Source: Tetrapyrgos nigripes (Eukaryota; Basidiomycota; Agaricomycetes; Agaricales; Campanellaceae). From it: DNA of 64,000 nt. The DNA is taken from the NCBI GenBank assembly GCA_013368315.1, contig JAACJM010000059.1:310001-374000 (forward strand), read 5' to 3'. Positions 10,909 to 23,032 of this stretch are shown piece after piece. The position numbers and the translations under genes are program-made. The notes beneath the pieces are model-generated. The model searched no databases. It saw only the letters and a list, made by a program, of their open reading frames with translations, and was not told the origin of the DNA. The first letter of the stretch is position 1. Every line of letters begins with the position of its first letter.

Positions 10909-12408
10909 TTCTGGATGTATGTGACGAGGTTCTTGCGAGGTTCAATCCCGGCTTTATAAGGCGTCAGATAGCTCTGTAAGCAGCATGGTATGATATACAC
11001 ACATTGCACGGAAGAAAGACGTGATAAGGCCTTCAAGCTTGGCAAAATAACGCGCTCCAGCAGGAAGAGGACGAGGAAGAGGAAAAGACTCGAGGAAAGC
11101 GTGACGCGCTATGCCAAGAAACGTGACCGGCGCATACCTTGTTTGGTTTTTGCTTTCAGCTGTTTGGCCGAGGCTTGGTAAATAAATATTACTTTGTCCC
11201 AAGCCACTGCCAATCTCACTTTGCTCACCCTCAACCTCGCTCTGAATAGAATATCCAGAGCCTTAACCATGCTAAACAGACACTGAACTTCAAATTGCGT
11301 GAAATATCGTGTTGGAGACTAGGAAAAGTAAAGTTACGAGCTAAGGAACGGTAATGGGTTGTGACCTACGTTCCTTTTCCAACGAAGACACGGGTTTCCG
11401 TCGTGTTAAAGTATTCGCACATCGAGTCTATGAAAGATGAAAAGGTCTCACAAGAGGTGGACGATAGGGCCATTGGAAAGGAAGAAGTAGAAGAACTTTT
11501 TGCAGTCGAGCGTTGAGTTTGTACGCCGGTCTCTGTACTGGGTAGTCAGTAAGTGCTCAATATTCAACACTTCAAGATGGCAATGGCTCACTCTACCGGA
11601 AGTAGACACAGCCTAAGGCACTCGTCAATAACCCCGCTGGCCTGATGCATGGTCTAGTAGCAGGTTTTTCCCTTCGGGCTCCTCCTTCCTCAATCTATCT
11701 ATCTAGGTTGTCCTAAGTTAGGAGAAGTCCCGGGTTCAATTCCCGTACAGGCCCTCGCAGTGGTTCATTGTGATGTTTTTGGGTTTTTTATGGCCAGATT
11801 CATTGAAACATCGCAGTACAGGTCAAGCCGAGCTATCAAACGCTGAAAAGACACACAGTGGGCTATAAAACTCACTAGTTACGCACAGGATTATTCTTTT
11901 TGATCTTGAGGCAATATAAGTGTAGTTCCAGTACTTAACGCCCCTCGTTGAAAGGAGGTGGAACGTACTGGTCACCTATATGGCATCCATGGTGTATTCA
12001 CCCTCCGCAGCCACTCGAGGCTTCCTCAGCCGTAGCACTCCGACACTTTTGACTACTCGACGGCACTGTGCTCGGTGAAGTACATCGACACATATCGAGA
12101 GTTTGAGAGAATAGATGTGATTGTGGCAAGATTGTGGTGATTCTAAGTACTTCTGCATCGTATCGGGTCGGATCAGGGCTTTGCAATTGGTGTTGCTAAA
12201 GAGCGAGCCCGTAGCGAATAGACAGCTGCATACTTGAGGAACGTTGGCGGTATATACGTGATTCTGGTGATTCCTCGGGGAAAAGCGATGTGAAAGACGT
12301 GAAGATTCGAGTAGATTTCCGCAAAAGGAAAGTGTGAAGGCAGATATGACGTGACCTGTCTTCTCTTCTTAAAGACGCGACAATCTTCATCCGTCGTTGC
12401 TGGACGCC
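10909..12408. other. Divergent intergenic region
   Basis: Lies between the divergent MYND and trehalose-synthase genes. Contains an Arg/Lys-codon-rich low-complexity patch (11045-11110) and a tRNA-like stretch (11639-11754). No other gene recognised. Confidence 0.45.
11639..11754 (+). tRNA. tRNA-like sequence, possibly an intron-containing tRNA or its relic
   Basis: The ends GGCCTG (11639) and CAGGCC (11748-11753) could pair as a 6-bp acceptor stem. TGGTCTAGTAG fits the Pol III A box and GGGTTCAATTCCC fits the B box/T arm. A possible anticodon stem CTCCT/AGGAG encloses an intron-like insert. The D-arm spacing is wrong (about four extra bases), base 7 does not pair with base 66 and no clear T33-anticodon is seen, so it may be a pseudogene or chance. 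tRNAscan-SE would decide. Confidence 0.3.
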
Positions 12409-15400
12409 ATGTCATCCTCCCTGCGCAACCACAGGGTCATCATCGCCTCCCTTTTCCTCCCCAACACCGTCGTACTTGGCCCAGACGAACCGGAATACTA
12501 CTCGTACCAGTCTCCTCAACCGCAAAAACGCTCACCCGAGATTACTGTCCCGGATGTCGTTCTTCGTCTCCAGAAAGACAAGGCTAAGCCTGTCTTGACA
12601 TCCCAGATCTCAAGTGCTCATCCACATCTACCTTCATCGGCTCTGGGAACTCCTTCCTCGCCCAGTGTACCAACAGTAGCGAATGCGCCAGGTACAGGTG
12701 TCATACCCACATTGACATCGACGATGGCTGGGACCCCTCCTACGGTGACTCCGGGGACGACGAATGCCGTTAAATCTATCGTTCAGGACCTCAAGGACCG
12801 GGCAACGGCACGAAAGAGCGGTGCTCTAAGTGCCAATGTACCACTCACTACTGCACCGCTGTCACCAGGGGCGACTACTGCCGAAATAGCGAATCCCTTT
12901 TCGAAACCTGGAAGTGTTAGCGGCAGTGGTGCTGCTAGTGGTGCTGTGACGCCTGGGTTGGCTAAACAAGGTGTGTTTTCGTCTTGTTACTCCTACTTCA
13001 CAATTAAGTATTTACATCTCATACAGCTGTCACTCATGGTCATCATGGTCATGGTGGAGCACATCGATCTCCACTCTCTCGTATCGGGTCTTCTGTCGCA
13101 ATACCCAAACGCGACGCGTCAGCTGCTCATCCCGCTCCAGTTTCCGCTTCAGACATACCTGTCCCACCTATCCCTGTCACCAGGCACCGAACCCTCTCTC
13201 GTCGAACATTCCGGCGGCAATCCTCCACGGCTCTCTCGTCTTCTTATACTTCCGGTTCAGGACGTTCCAAATCGAAGAGACGCACCCCGGGAGCGGGTAG
13301 TACCGCATCGATTTCGTCTATTATGTCAGCGTCTTCGACAGCGTCCATTTCTGGAGCTGAAGCATTGGATACACCGAGTTATCCTTCACCAAGTCCTTCA
13401 GGTGACGATATCTCGACAATGTCGGATTCAGCGACGTTTTATGACGAGGATGAGGGGCATGCAGGTGAGGGCTTTCTTTCGTTACTTTTCTTGACTTCCC
13501 GTCATTTCGGTTTTTTTTTTTTTGCTCGTGGTAGTCCCGTACTGACCCAGCACCCACATAGACGAAGAAGACGAAGACGAGTTCCACATCGAGCCCAACT
13601 CACACTGTAACGCGGGCCTCAAAAATGCCGTCGACTCTGTCTCACCCTGGTCTTCCGCTCCTGACGCCAACTTCGTCAGAACAACCTCCCCTACATCCAC
13701 ATCTCCCGTCGCTACCTCCCCTGGTGCTGGCCCCGGTACTCCCAGTGTCGGTCAGACTCACAAACCTTCTCGTACTCGCACAGGAAGCCGCACATCCTTT
13801 TCTAACCCCAACGCGTTCTCAACTGATTTACGTGATCGCCCTCTTCGTCAAAAGCTTTGGGTAGGAACGCTTGGAACGAGGACGGACGATTGGAGACCTG
13901 AGCTAAGGGGAAAGGTAGAGGATAAGTTGAGTAAAGAGTTTGAGAATGAGGTAGTGTGGGTTGAGGATGGGGTTTTTGAGGGGGCTTATGATGAGTTTTG
14001 TCATCAGGTGAAGCTTCATTAATGATTTATTTCAATATTTGGCGTTTTACTGATGTTATGGACTTTCTAGGTCCTCTGGCCCACTCTTCACTATACCGTC
14101 CCTGATGCGCCTAAGACGAAGCTTCTCGTGTATTCCTCGCCGACGTCCAAGGCTTATAAGGATTACGTTGAGGTTAATAGGAAGGTTGCGGAGAAGATTA
14201 AGGAGATTTATAGGTCGGTATCCTTATCTTTCTTTCTGCGTCCATTTCTGCAGTTGTAGCCATCTTCTTGCTTCTTTTCTGGCTTGGTCCTTCTTTCCAA
14301 TCTTCCCTTTGTCCTTATATTATACTCTTTTTTCATCAAGATACTGACTATATGCGCATATATAGGGAAGGCGACGTTGTTTGGGTCAACGACTACCACC
14401 TTATGTTGGTACCGAGAATGTTACGAGCATTGGGCATTGCTGGAGCTGTAGGTGAGTCAATCAGAGCGCATATACACGCCTTGTTCTTCTTTCCTCTACA
14501 TATGATAACTAAATATATTCTATCTTTTCTTCGTCGTCTCCTTCAGGCTTCTTCCTCCACGTCTCTTTCCCCTCGTCCGAAATCCTTCGCTGCCTCCCCG
14601 TCCGTATCCCTCTCCTACGTGGTATCCTCGGCGCCGACCTGGTAGGCTTCCAAACAGCCAACCTCGCCCGACACTTCCGTCAAACCTGTGGTCGAGTCCT
14701 CGGTGTCGAAGCCTTACCTAGAGGTGTCGTCGTCGGTGACGAAGCCGATGACGAAGATGCCTATGATGCTTTCGAGAAATTGAAAGCTGGGAAGAAGACG
14801 GAGAGCAGTAGTGAAAGTGATTCCGATGATGCAACCGACCCGAGAAAGAAGAAGGATCCTTATTATGCACCTTTAACGCTCACAGGCGATAACGCCAGCG
14901 CCTCTGGACTCACTCGGTTCGTCAATGTTGGAGTTTTTCCCCATGGGTATCGATGTTGGTCGTCTTAAGGAGAGGAGAAAGAGTCCTGAAGTAGAGGAAT
15001 GGGTCGAGGTGTTGAAGTCCCGGTACAAGAGCGGAAAGAACCAGAAAGTCAAGTTGGTCGTCGGGAGGGACAAGTTGGACGACGTGCAAGGCGTCAAACA
15101 AAAAGTCCAAGCTTTTGAACTATTCCTCGAAAAACACCCCGAATGGGTCGGAAAGGTCGTCCTTATCCAAATTGCCTTACCTTCCCCCCCACCACCTACT
15201 TCCCCCTCTGAAGGCGGACACTCTAAACCAGCTCACTCCGCCGCAGCTCATTTCTCTTCACTCTCCAACGATTCATCAGCATCTACTGCGGCTTCGACAG
15301 ATATCACCTCTACTATTCTCTCCAAAGTCGCACAAATCAATTCAAAATGGAGTTCGTTGACGTATCAGCCGATTGTATTTTTACATACGGCGGAAGTGGA

Positions 15401-17168
15401 TTGGAATCAGTATTTGGCCTTGCTTTCGGTTGCTGATGCATTTTTGGTGACAAGTTTGAGGGAGGGAATGGCATTGAGGACGCATGAGTTTGTGGTTGTG
15501 CAGGAGGGAGGGGGAAGGATAATAGCAACGGCAAACCCAAGGACACTGATACCGATACCAACGCTGAGGCTGACCCCGATGCGGCTCTCTCAGACCAAGA
15601 AGGAACACTCATCCTATCAGAATTTACTGGCTCATACTCGTACTCTGGATTCCGTTCCTGCATCGCTATTAATCCATGGGATACGCGCGGTACGGCGGAT
15701 GCTATAGCCAAGGCATTGATGATGGATAAAGAAGAAGCTAAAAGTCGGTGGGAAGAACTGAGCGAACACGTCGAGACGCAGACGGCTCAGGCTTTCGTCA
15801 GAGGCTTCTTGGGAAGGTGTGTGAGAGCTGCAGCTGAGAATAGGGGATTGGGGGCGTATAAGAAGAGGAAGCATGCTACTAGGAGGAATGTAGGAGAAGA
15901 TGGTGACGAACTCGAAGAAGAAGATGACGATGATGAGAGGACCGAGGTCGAAGAGGTGGATACGAGGAAGGTCAAGCTGAAATGGAAACATGCGAATAAG
16001 AGATTAGTATTTGTGGATTGGGAAGGGACGTTGGTTGGGGATTGGTTGCCGATTCCGAAAGAGTTGCAGTTGCAGAGGGAGTTGGGGCTTTCGAGGGTGA
16101 TTTCGAGGGAAGATGAGGATGCAGAAAACCCACAGAATGAAGATATGAAGGAGAAGGTGCTGAAAGAGCTGAGTGAGAAGGAAAAGAGGAAAGAGGAAGA
16201 GTTCCAGAGAGCGATTGAAGTGTTGAAGAAATTGGCGGCAGACCCGAAGAAGAATGAGGTTTGGGTACTGAGTGGGTTACCGGTCAAGGGAGTGTTGGAA
16301 AAAGTGGAGAAGGAGCTTGGTGGTAACATTGGCATTGTGTGAGTATCTCGTGCCTTTTCCTGGAGCAATATGAGCTGTCGCTGACGAAACGGGTGTAGGG
16401 CTGAAAACGGGTGCTTCATCAAGACACGGGCAGCACCCACCTCTACGCGTTCCGGAGCAGAACGGCAACAGCAACAACAAGGCTCGCCATGGTTGAATAT
16501 GGTAGCAAACCTCAATATGACTTGGAAGAGTTCTTGTTTGGAAATTTTGAACTACGTGAGTTGATTTCTGATTTTCACGTTCCGTGCGCTGACTATAAAT
16601 CTTCCTAGTTCACGGAACGCACACCAGGCTCTTTCGTCGAAGAACGTGCAGCATCCGTGGTTTGGAGGTTCTGGACGGGCCCTACCGATGATATTGCAGA
16701 CAGACAATGGGCTAGACGTCAGGCTGCTGAAGCGCAAAACCATATATTCGACAGGCAAGTATCTATCACTAGTCTGCATCTATCTACTCTAACCTTCCCT
16801 TCTACAGTCTCGGTGAACGCTATGGTCTTCGCATCATCCCCGGTACCAACTCTTTCCTCGTTCTCCCAAATAACATTTCTCGTTCCTCTGCCGTTGGAGC
16901 CATCCTTCACCCTGGAGGCCCAGCACATTCACCTCTCGTTGGCCGCTCAGCTTGGATGGTTTCAGAAACCGATAGCGTTCCTATGGTACCCGAAGAGTGG
17001 GATTTCGTGTTGGCGGTCAGTGGAGACGAGAAGTTGTTGAGGAGGTTGGGAGAGCTAGACCAGTGTGAGACTATGACTATCTCTACCAGTGGGAAGGGCA
17101 GCGATGCCAAATGGAGGATGAGTAGTGGCAGAGCTGGGGAGGTGTTGGGTGAGTTGGCGAATGCGTAA
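12409..17168 (+). CDS. Trehalose-phosphate synthase complex, Tsl1/Tps3-like regulatory subunit
   Basis: Nine exons: 12409-12970, 13027-13464, 13562-14007, 14071-14213, 14366-14451, 14547-16338, 16399-16555, 16609-16754, 16808-17168. A long Ser/Pro/Thr-rich N-terminus leads to a GT20 synthase domain: NDYHLML at 14388, GFQTANLARHF, GRDKLDDVQG and REGMALRTHEF. A trehalose-phosphatase-like domain follows. Its nucleophile motif reads DWEGT (16016-16030) where active enzymes have DxDGT, and the usual Lys before the GTAV motif is lost in NISRSSAVGAIL. Both point to a non-catalytic scaffold subunit, as in yeast Tsl1/Tps3. Intron 8 (16755-16807) is GC-AG. Frameshifts in T5C4 (14934-14942, one base too many) and G5 (15510-15514, one too few) break the reading frame; both are homopolymers, so possible errors. 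Confidence 0.85.
14934..14942 (+). other. Frameshift in homopolymer (trehalose gene)
   Basis: TTTTTCCCC precedes ATGGGTATCGATGT. The conserved reading VFPMGIDVGRL needs one base fewer; as written the frame runs to a stop at about 14966. Either an inactivating insertion or a base-calling error. Confidence 0.7.
15510..15514 (+). other. Second homopolymer frameshift (trehalose gene)
   Basis: GGGGG before AAGGATAATAGC. One additional G would join EFVVVQEGGG to KDNSNGKPKDTDTD and then to LILSEFTGSYSYSG, which the family requires. The sign is opposite to the break at 14934. Confidence 0.7.
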
Positions 17169-17491
17169 GTCTTGTACGAAAAGCTTAAGCTTGTAAGAAG
17201 AAACAACATGTACAATTTTGGACGATATACGAGCTGTAAAGAAGAACACAAACGCATATAGAATACATAGAATAGATCTCTGTAGCGGTAAGTACTGTAA
17301 CTCTTATAAAATGTAATCGTTATCCCTAAGGCCTAAGAGACTAGTACTGTGACGTTACTGTCTTTCTCTACTCTCAATTCTCAATTCTCTCGTTCCATCT
17401 TCAACAGTACGAAGGAGACGGATATTCCTAAATACAAAGAGTAATGGGAGCAAACTGGGACTCGAGGCCTAACTTCGGACTCGGAGGTCAG
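17169..17491. other. Convergent 3' region
   Basis: About 320 bases between the trehalose gene stop and the minus-strand relic. No gene seen. Confidence 0.5.
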
Positions 17492-18720
17492 TCAGCGTAA
17501 ACTCCAAATCAAATTTTCGAAAAACCCCATTTTAAGCTCCTGGTCCTCACTCAACTTCTGTTTGCTCTGTATGTCCGCCAGCTGATCCAAACGATGTTGA
17601 AGATACTGTTCCGCGGATGTGTCAATATCAGAGGGCCTTTTTAGCTTGACGAGTCCAACTGTATTTCCCCCTGAAACGAAGTGCAAAATCTTTCGAACGA
17701 AAGAGGAGTTTGCGTGTATGGGGCGTAACTCTAAGGTCTCCCTTGCATCCTCCCTCGTTCTCGCCTGAATAACCCGGCGCCACATCTCTCTGTCAGTAGC
17801 TAGGATATCTAATTTGGAACCCTCTTTGACAATATCCCAGTAAAGCTTGTTGTCTGTCTGGCGTATTCGCTTGGCCAATTGTATACGAGCCTAGGTATCC
17901 GGCACTGGGATGCATGTGAGGAAAGGGGCTCGCAGTCGAGGATGACAGAACGCGATATTTCATGAATCGTCTGAGTGTACTGGAATGTGATCCTCGAGCA
18001 ACGAGTGGGCAAAAGGTTGAACAGCGTTTTCATAGGTGATGATCCTGGTAACAGAATATAGGATTGGTGAAGGAGGCGAGGGTGATAATAGAGAACTTCG
18101 ATGAGTTTCGACGCATAAGATGTACTTAGAATATAAAAATCCCTAGAGAAGATCTCCAAGAAGACCGCTTGCCAGGTTGTGTTCGCCAGGAAGGATTATT
18201 TCATGAAATTGGCTCGGTCCTTGAATGATAGAGAGGTCGAGGGAATATTCCAGAATGTGAGTATAATGAGATGGATGAGTTCGACGGGAAGACTCGGATA
18301 AGGAGTACTAATGCTGGTGCTGGTGGCCATGTTGAGTGATGACAGTTCAAGACGAATGAGTGTTGCAATCTAAGACCACCATGTCCGATGTTTATAAGTT
18401 TTTGGAGATGAGACCGGGGTAGTAAAGTCAAACCGCGGATAGGGGTCATTTACCCCTTTGTTCAGTAGCTTGAATTTATTTCTCATCAAGTGCACTTTGA
18501 ATATGTTCTTTTGGAGATCCGTACAAGCTCGCCATGCAGATGCTGCTTTAGTGTATTGGAGATGGCTCGACATGGCAGAAAGCGCTGATACGGCGTTGAG
18601 AATGTCCTGAAGGGTTTATAGAGTAGGGTGGGGCTTTTCGAAGAGGACCAAGAGCAGAACGCATTAAAATCATGTGCTTCGCGTCTTTTGAGATGATTGT
18701 ACGGTGTTCTAGAGGAAGGA
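17492..18720 (-). pseudogene. Decayed MYND-family helical-repeat paralogue
   Basis: Read on the minus strand, DAKHMILMRSALGPLRKAP (about 18690-18630) and DILNAVSALSAMSSHLQY (about 18610-18550) match DAKAISSNRSALLALRKSP and EVLNAMSALSAMIYFLHF of the intact-looking gene at 8837-10908. A later piece (18159-17809) has SYASKLIEVLYYHPRLL, aligning with MPTKWVEKMVLSTPNALL. The pieces lie in different frames, with a break near 18630. The last piece (17878-17492, KLYWDIVKEGSKLDILAT) is open but not recognised, and no MYND cysteines are seen. It is most likely a pseudogene. The duplicated segment at 61914 copies only its first 20 or so codons. Confidence 0.5.
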
Positions 18721-19247
18721 AAATCATCTTTTCCGAGTAGGTTTTCTAGGAAAGGTATCCTAAATTTTCAAGTTGACGTGTTCACGAATGACACCTCGAC
18801 AGCCATGATTGAGGATGTACGTACGCTTTAGTGGGACTATAGTATATCAAATCATCCGTAAAAGCAGCGCGAAATGGCTTCAAGTCCCCAAGTAGTCGCC
18901 TGGGCCAAAACTGGGTCGAAGTAAGAGACAAGAGGTGATGTAACTAGCCGAGCAGCCGGCGACGTGACACCGGACCAGGTGGCGCGACTTACCCTTACAG
19001 CAGCCTTACTGCGTCTCAGTTGGTCTCAGAATGAAAGCTACAACATCCTCGGACCTTATACTCTAGTTTAGTTACCGCATGAGAGGATGAATATATGTAA
19101 AGCTAAGGAAATCCGTCCGAACAGCGTGAAAGAGGAATAAATGGCGCATAATTACCATTACCCCGTAAAGTCTACACAATCATAACGCTTAACATTAGGT
19201 CTCCGTCTTGACACTAACCTAATGTCCCCTTCGGGGTGACATACGAA

Positions 19248-19278
<31 letters not shown>

Positions 19279-19753
19279 GGCCCCTGCACAAGGATGACAC
19301 GCTTTCCCGGAGTGGTAGACCTACGGGTCTCAATATTTATTTTGTTCACTCTAGCTACAGAATAGTAATAGGAGGGAGGCGTTCTATAGAGTTTTAGACG
19401 AGAAATGTCCTTATTTTACTAGAAATTATTTATTTTACAATTACTGAGTACATACTAAAGTGCGTCTCAGCCATTTCCTAGACCTTCCCATCTCTTCGTT
19501 AGCCCCAAGGTCCCAACCTTCAATTTCTTCATTCTCCTCGCCCGAATCTTCATCACTATAATAAGAATGGTCATATCCTCTCGCAACAGTGACCCATCGG
19601 CCGGTCCCAGTTGGAATAAATCCGTACATCATATCACAACCTCCCACTGAGGAATTTTCCTCTTATATCCTCCATATCATCTGTATCAATCTCGGTTGGG
19701 AAAAAACAACGTTCATCACCATGTACGCCAGTGCTGAGCCTTCTCGTTAAAGC
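18631..19753 (+). repeat. Segmental duplication, copy 1 (carries U6)
   Basis: About 1.1 kb matching 61914-63089 in the same orientation with scattered substitutions and small indels. It starts inside the MYND-paralogue relic (GGGCTTTTCGAAGAGGACCA) and ends near AAAGCG at 19753. It contains the U6 gene and about 400 bases on each side of it. Confidence 0.8.
19224..19343 (+). ncRNA. U6: U6 spliceosomal snRNA, copy 1
   Basis: Starts GTCCCCTTCGGGG (the 5' stem-loop), then AAAAATTGGAACGATACAGAG, AAGATTAGCATGGCCCCTGC, and AAGGATGACACGCTT. These contain the ACAGAGA box that pairs with the 5' splice site and the AGC triad region, identical to conserved U6. A T4 run at 19340-19343 is the likely Pol III stop, but the exact 3' end is uncertain because the tail after ACACGC is longer than in human U6. 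Expected role: catalytic core of the spliceosome. A second copy lies at 62543. Confidence 0.9.
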
Positions 19754-20347
19754 GATTCATAGGAACCACCAGAATTTCCGGAGGATTGGTGCGACTAAGT
19801 ACTTAAAGTTGAAGACGACAACGATTGGGCCTGGGGTTTGCTCGATTTCGGAATAGTACTTCGTCCTCCCCCAATGGTCACTCTAGTATTCGTCGATGCG
19901 TTCTTCCACGTTCTTCAATAAATTCATAATCTTCCTACACTTTCAACTCCACCATCTAGCTAAACAATTCGAAAGACAAGTCCAATCAGTTATATTTAAA
20001 ATCATAAAGTATTGAGTTCAATTCAGCATTGGAGAGAACCTTCTAGAGATACTTACAGTCTGTACGCGTTTTTCCCCATCGATTTCTCCTGTCACGGCCA
20101 TCTGGTCATCTCAAAAACAGCTCCGAGTCGCAAGACGTTCCGTTTTCAAAGTGTACAGTATGAACTGCTTGCTATCCGTCGGCGGATATGGGTATGCACC
20201 CATTTGGCGAATCCAAAATTTTGTGAAGGCACATTCTGTCGAATCTAGAAACAACTGGCGTATAGGAGAATGTTACCATCGTATTCATCTATTGACTAGC
20301 AGTAGTCAACGTTCAACTCTTCGACTTCTTACTGCTACCGGGGTATA
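19754..20347. other. Intergenic, no supported gene
   Basis: Short frames only (20012-20248, 20151-20354), without family motifs. No repeats recognised. Confidence 0.4.
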
Positions 20348-20550
20348 TTATTGACCGGTTCTTTGAATTTCATGTTCGGGCATCGGCTGCGTCCTCAACG
20401 GAAGACCTGCTGCACTGGCAGTAAGCCTCTTTGCACCCATTAGTTTAAGAGAGGTATTGATATCTTTTCGCACTGCGCAGATGAAGCACGCCGGTACGAT
20501 GCGACGCCAGGGGTAAGTTGCAGCAATAGACATACATACCTCGTAATACT
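20348..20550 (-). pseudogene. Coding fragment related to 7366-7450
   Basis: Minus-strand reading with CFICAVRKDINTSLKLMGAK followed by RLTASAAGLPLRTQPMPEHE; the plus-strand fragment at 7290-7450 has CHICE, KLTGTKRLT and LRTQPMTEHE. The family is not recognised. It abuts the GAGGCC-ended repeat at 20556, so it may be carried by or hit by that repeat. Confidence 0.4.
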
Positions 20551-20555
20551 GGGAA

Positions 20556-20927
20556 CTGGGAAAAGGTGCCACTGCTTCGCATGGCAAATTACGAGGCCCA
20601 TTGTATAAGTAAGTAATACTGTAAAATTGACTAAAAAAATTAGATAGAGCTTAATATCTTCTGTAATGACACCTTGAACGTTGGGTGGAGGAGCCCATAG
20701 TGGTTCAGAGAGCGGCAGTTGGACTTGCGACGGCTGCTGAGGGAAGGTAAATACGCCTGAAGCTCGTCGTGGTTGGTGGGCGGCAAGGCAGAAATGATCT
20801 ATGACGTATTGAGCGTCAGTTCGGGTACTTCGGAGCGCTGTGGTGGCGTGTATAAGTTAGAACCCGTGAGAACCTTTGCTACTCAATTGAGGGGTCGACA
20901 TAAGTTAACTCGGCCTAAAGGGCCTCG
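20556..20927 (+). repeat. GAGGCC-ended dispersed repeat (long-lived copy 1)
   Basis: About 370 bp from GGTGCCACTGCTTCGCATGG to GGGCCTCGT. Nearly identical to 58819-59184. The inner ends TACGAGGCC and GGCCTCGT are inverted. No coding capacity, so a non-autonomous element; class unknown. Confidence 0.65.
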
Positions 20928-20930
20928 TAA

Positions 20931-21968
20931 AAGGTGCCACTGCTTTGCGTAGCAAATTACGAGGCCTGTTTGTCCAGCCAAAATTCTTTTTGGACATACC
21001 TAACTCGGCATAATATCTACTTACAGCTTCCACGCAGATCAAGCGTAGATTCAGTGATGGTACCCCGAACATTGTGTATTCGTGCTTTGGCCTTTAGCAT
21101 AAGCTTGGACGTTTGAATGTTCATTGAACCATGACCTCGTAAGTGGAGATTTTTTAATAGAACATAGCACATCAGCACAAGGTCATGAAGAGTGGCCTGA
21201 CAGGAGCCTTCTGGCATGGCGTTCAATAAAGTTCCTGGCTGGTCACCAAGTCGTAAGCCGACGTATAAATTGACGCACAAGTTCCCGCTAAGCACAGTGG
21301 CTTGAGAATGTTCAACTACAACTTCAAATTCGACTTCAGGTTTCTCGGTACTTAGTCCTTCTCGGTCAAGAAAACAAATGATTGACAGATGGGCAAGTAG
21401 CATGTATGGAGTACGAGTACGAGGACGTATACGGGGTACACTTTAAATTCCGTCCGCCGATGGTCCCATAGTACACTTCTGCTGACCATGGCTATATGAT
21501 ACCCCATCCCACCTACAGTACGGCCGTGGTCGGTCTGCATCCGGTTCTAACTTATACTATGTTTATGATCGCATTCATGCATGTGCCTTGGCCTTCAGCA
21601 CAAGCTTGGACGTTTGAACCTTCTGGCACGGCATTGAATAAAGTTCCTGGCTGATCACTGAGGAAGGGACATGGGACGAGGTCGGACGAGGGACGAGCAA
21701 TCTGCAAGGAACGCCAATGAGTGCAGAAGAGTTCTAGTAAAGCTTTGAGATTCAGGTCCTGGAATTCAAATTGCAGCCGAATGTTAGTAACTTGAAGGTA
21801 TAAAAGCTCCTCGCATCTGGCCCTACTTTCCTCAGACTTAGTCTGCCGTTACTCAGCTACTCACTGCTCAGTGTGAAGGTGAAACATTGCACAACTGGGG
21901 AAAGGTGCCGCTACTACTTCACATGGCAAGTCACGAGACCCTTGGAATATATGATATACAACGGTATA
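20931..21968. other. Intergenic with repeat ends
   Basis: Holds isolated 5' ends of the GAGGCC family at 20931-20966 and, diverged, at 21891-21945. A direct repeat of GCCTTTAGCATAAGCTTGGACGTT-like sequence occurs at 21090-21115 and 21590-21615, each followed by GGCATGGCGTTCAATAAAGTTCC-like sequence (21216, 21631). No gene recognised. Confidence 0.4.
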
Positions 21969-23032
21969 CACTGGGTGCAAATACCCATAAATACATCGTC
22001 ATACTGTGATATTACTGAAGACTTACTCAGTGCCAATCAGTTTGGAAATCCCCATGTATTATGGAAGTATTATGTTAAAGCCAAAATTTCACAGCAATTC
22101 CATAAGGTTTCTGTAAGTCAGGGTGTATTACTGGGGTCTTTCTATGTGAGATTCTGTCACAGTAATACATACTACAATACCATTGAGAAATACAGAAACA
22201 TTTTGTTGTGACACAGAGTCACAGTATGTCATAGAGTAATACAGCCTGGATTTATAGAAGACTTACACAAATGAAATACTGTAAATACACTGTCATACTA
22301 TGACATTACTAAAGACTTACTTAGTGCCAATCAATTGTATATCTCTGTGTATTACAGAAGTATTACAGAAGTATTACAGAAAAGCAAAAATTTCACAACA
22401 GTTCCATAAGGATTCTGTAAATCAAGTTGTATTACTAGGATTTTTCAATGTGACATTCTGTCACAGTAAGACATAGCATAATACCATTAAGATATACAGA
22501 GATATTGATGTGACACATGGTCACAGTATGTCATATAGTAAGACTGGCCAGTTTTACAGAAGATTTATGAGATTAAAAGCTATAGTAAATCACAAGAAAT
22601 TGTCATTGTATTTATCATAGATTTACTGAGTGACAAAATGGTAACAGAAATGGATCAATAAAATCAGGTGTATTATGGAAGCTTTATGGAATCCAAAATA
22701 TTTCCATAGAATGTCATAAGTTCACAGAAAAGTCTTAGACCAAGATGGAATACATATAGTATCCTGGATATGCTGAAAGAGTTAAAGTATGACCCTTGTA
22801 AGTCAAGGGGAATTATTTTAAATTTATTGAATAGCAGGTATTCCATAAATCTTGGGTAAATCATATGGAGTTACATAAGATATATATAGAGACGGGAGTT
22901 CATAAAATGATAGTGTAAGAGTGCAAGTCTTACTGTAGATTTATGGAATCACAAGTCAAATTTTTGAAGATAGTGAAGGTGTACAAAAGGTATACAAAAT
23001 GTGGGGAGGTGCTGTGACAGTGCTGTGAGCTT
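21969..23032 (+). repeat. CACTG-ended, TAATAC-rich repeat terminus, copy B
   Basis: Starts CACTGGGTGCAAATAC, the inverse of the end of copy A. About 1 kb of AT-rich sequence follows, with many GTAATAC, TATTACAGAAG and GTCACAGTATGTCAT words, including a diverged tandem duplication (about 22000-22250 and 22290-22545). It runs directly into the 11-bp minisatellite. Confidence 0.55.

Noticed and set aside
12971..13300. 109-codon frame inside the trehalose gene
   Set aside because: Covers intron 1 and exon 2 in the wrong frame; the correct frame joins exons 1 and 2 precisely.
15337..16515. Minus-strand frames of 124 to 242 codons opposite the trehalose gene
   Set aside because: Antisense shadows of Glu/Lys-rich exon 6; no motif and no splice or start support.
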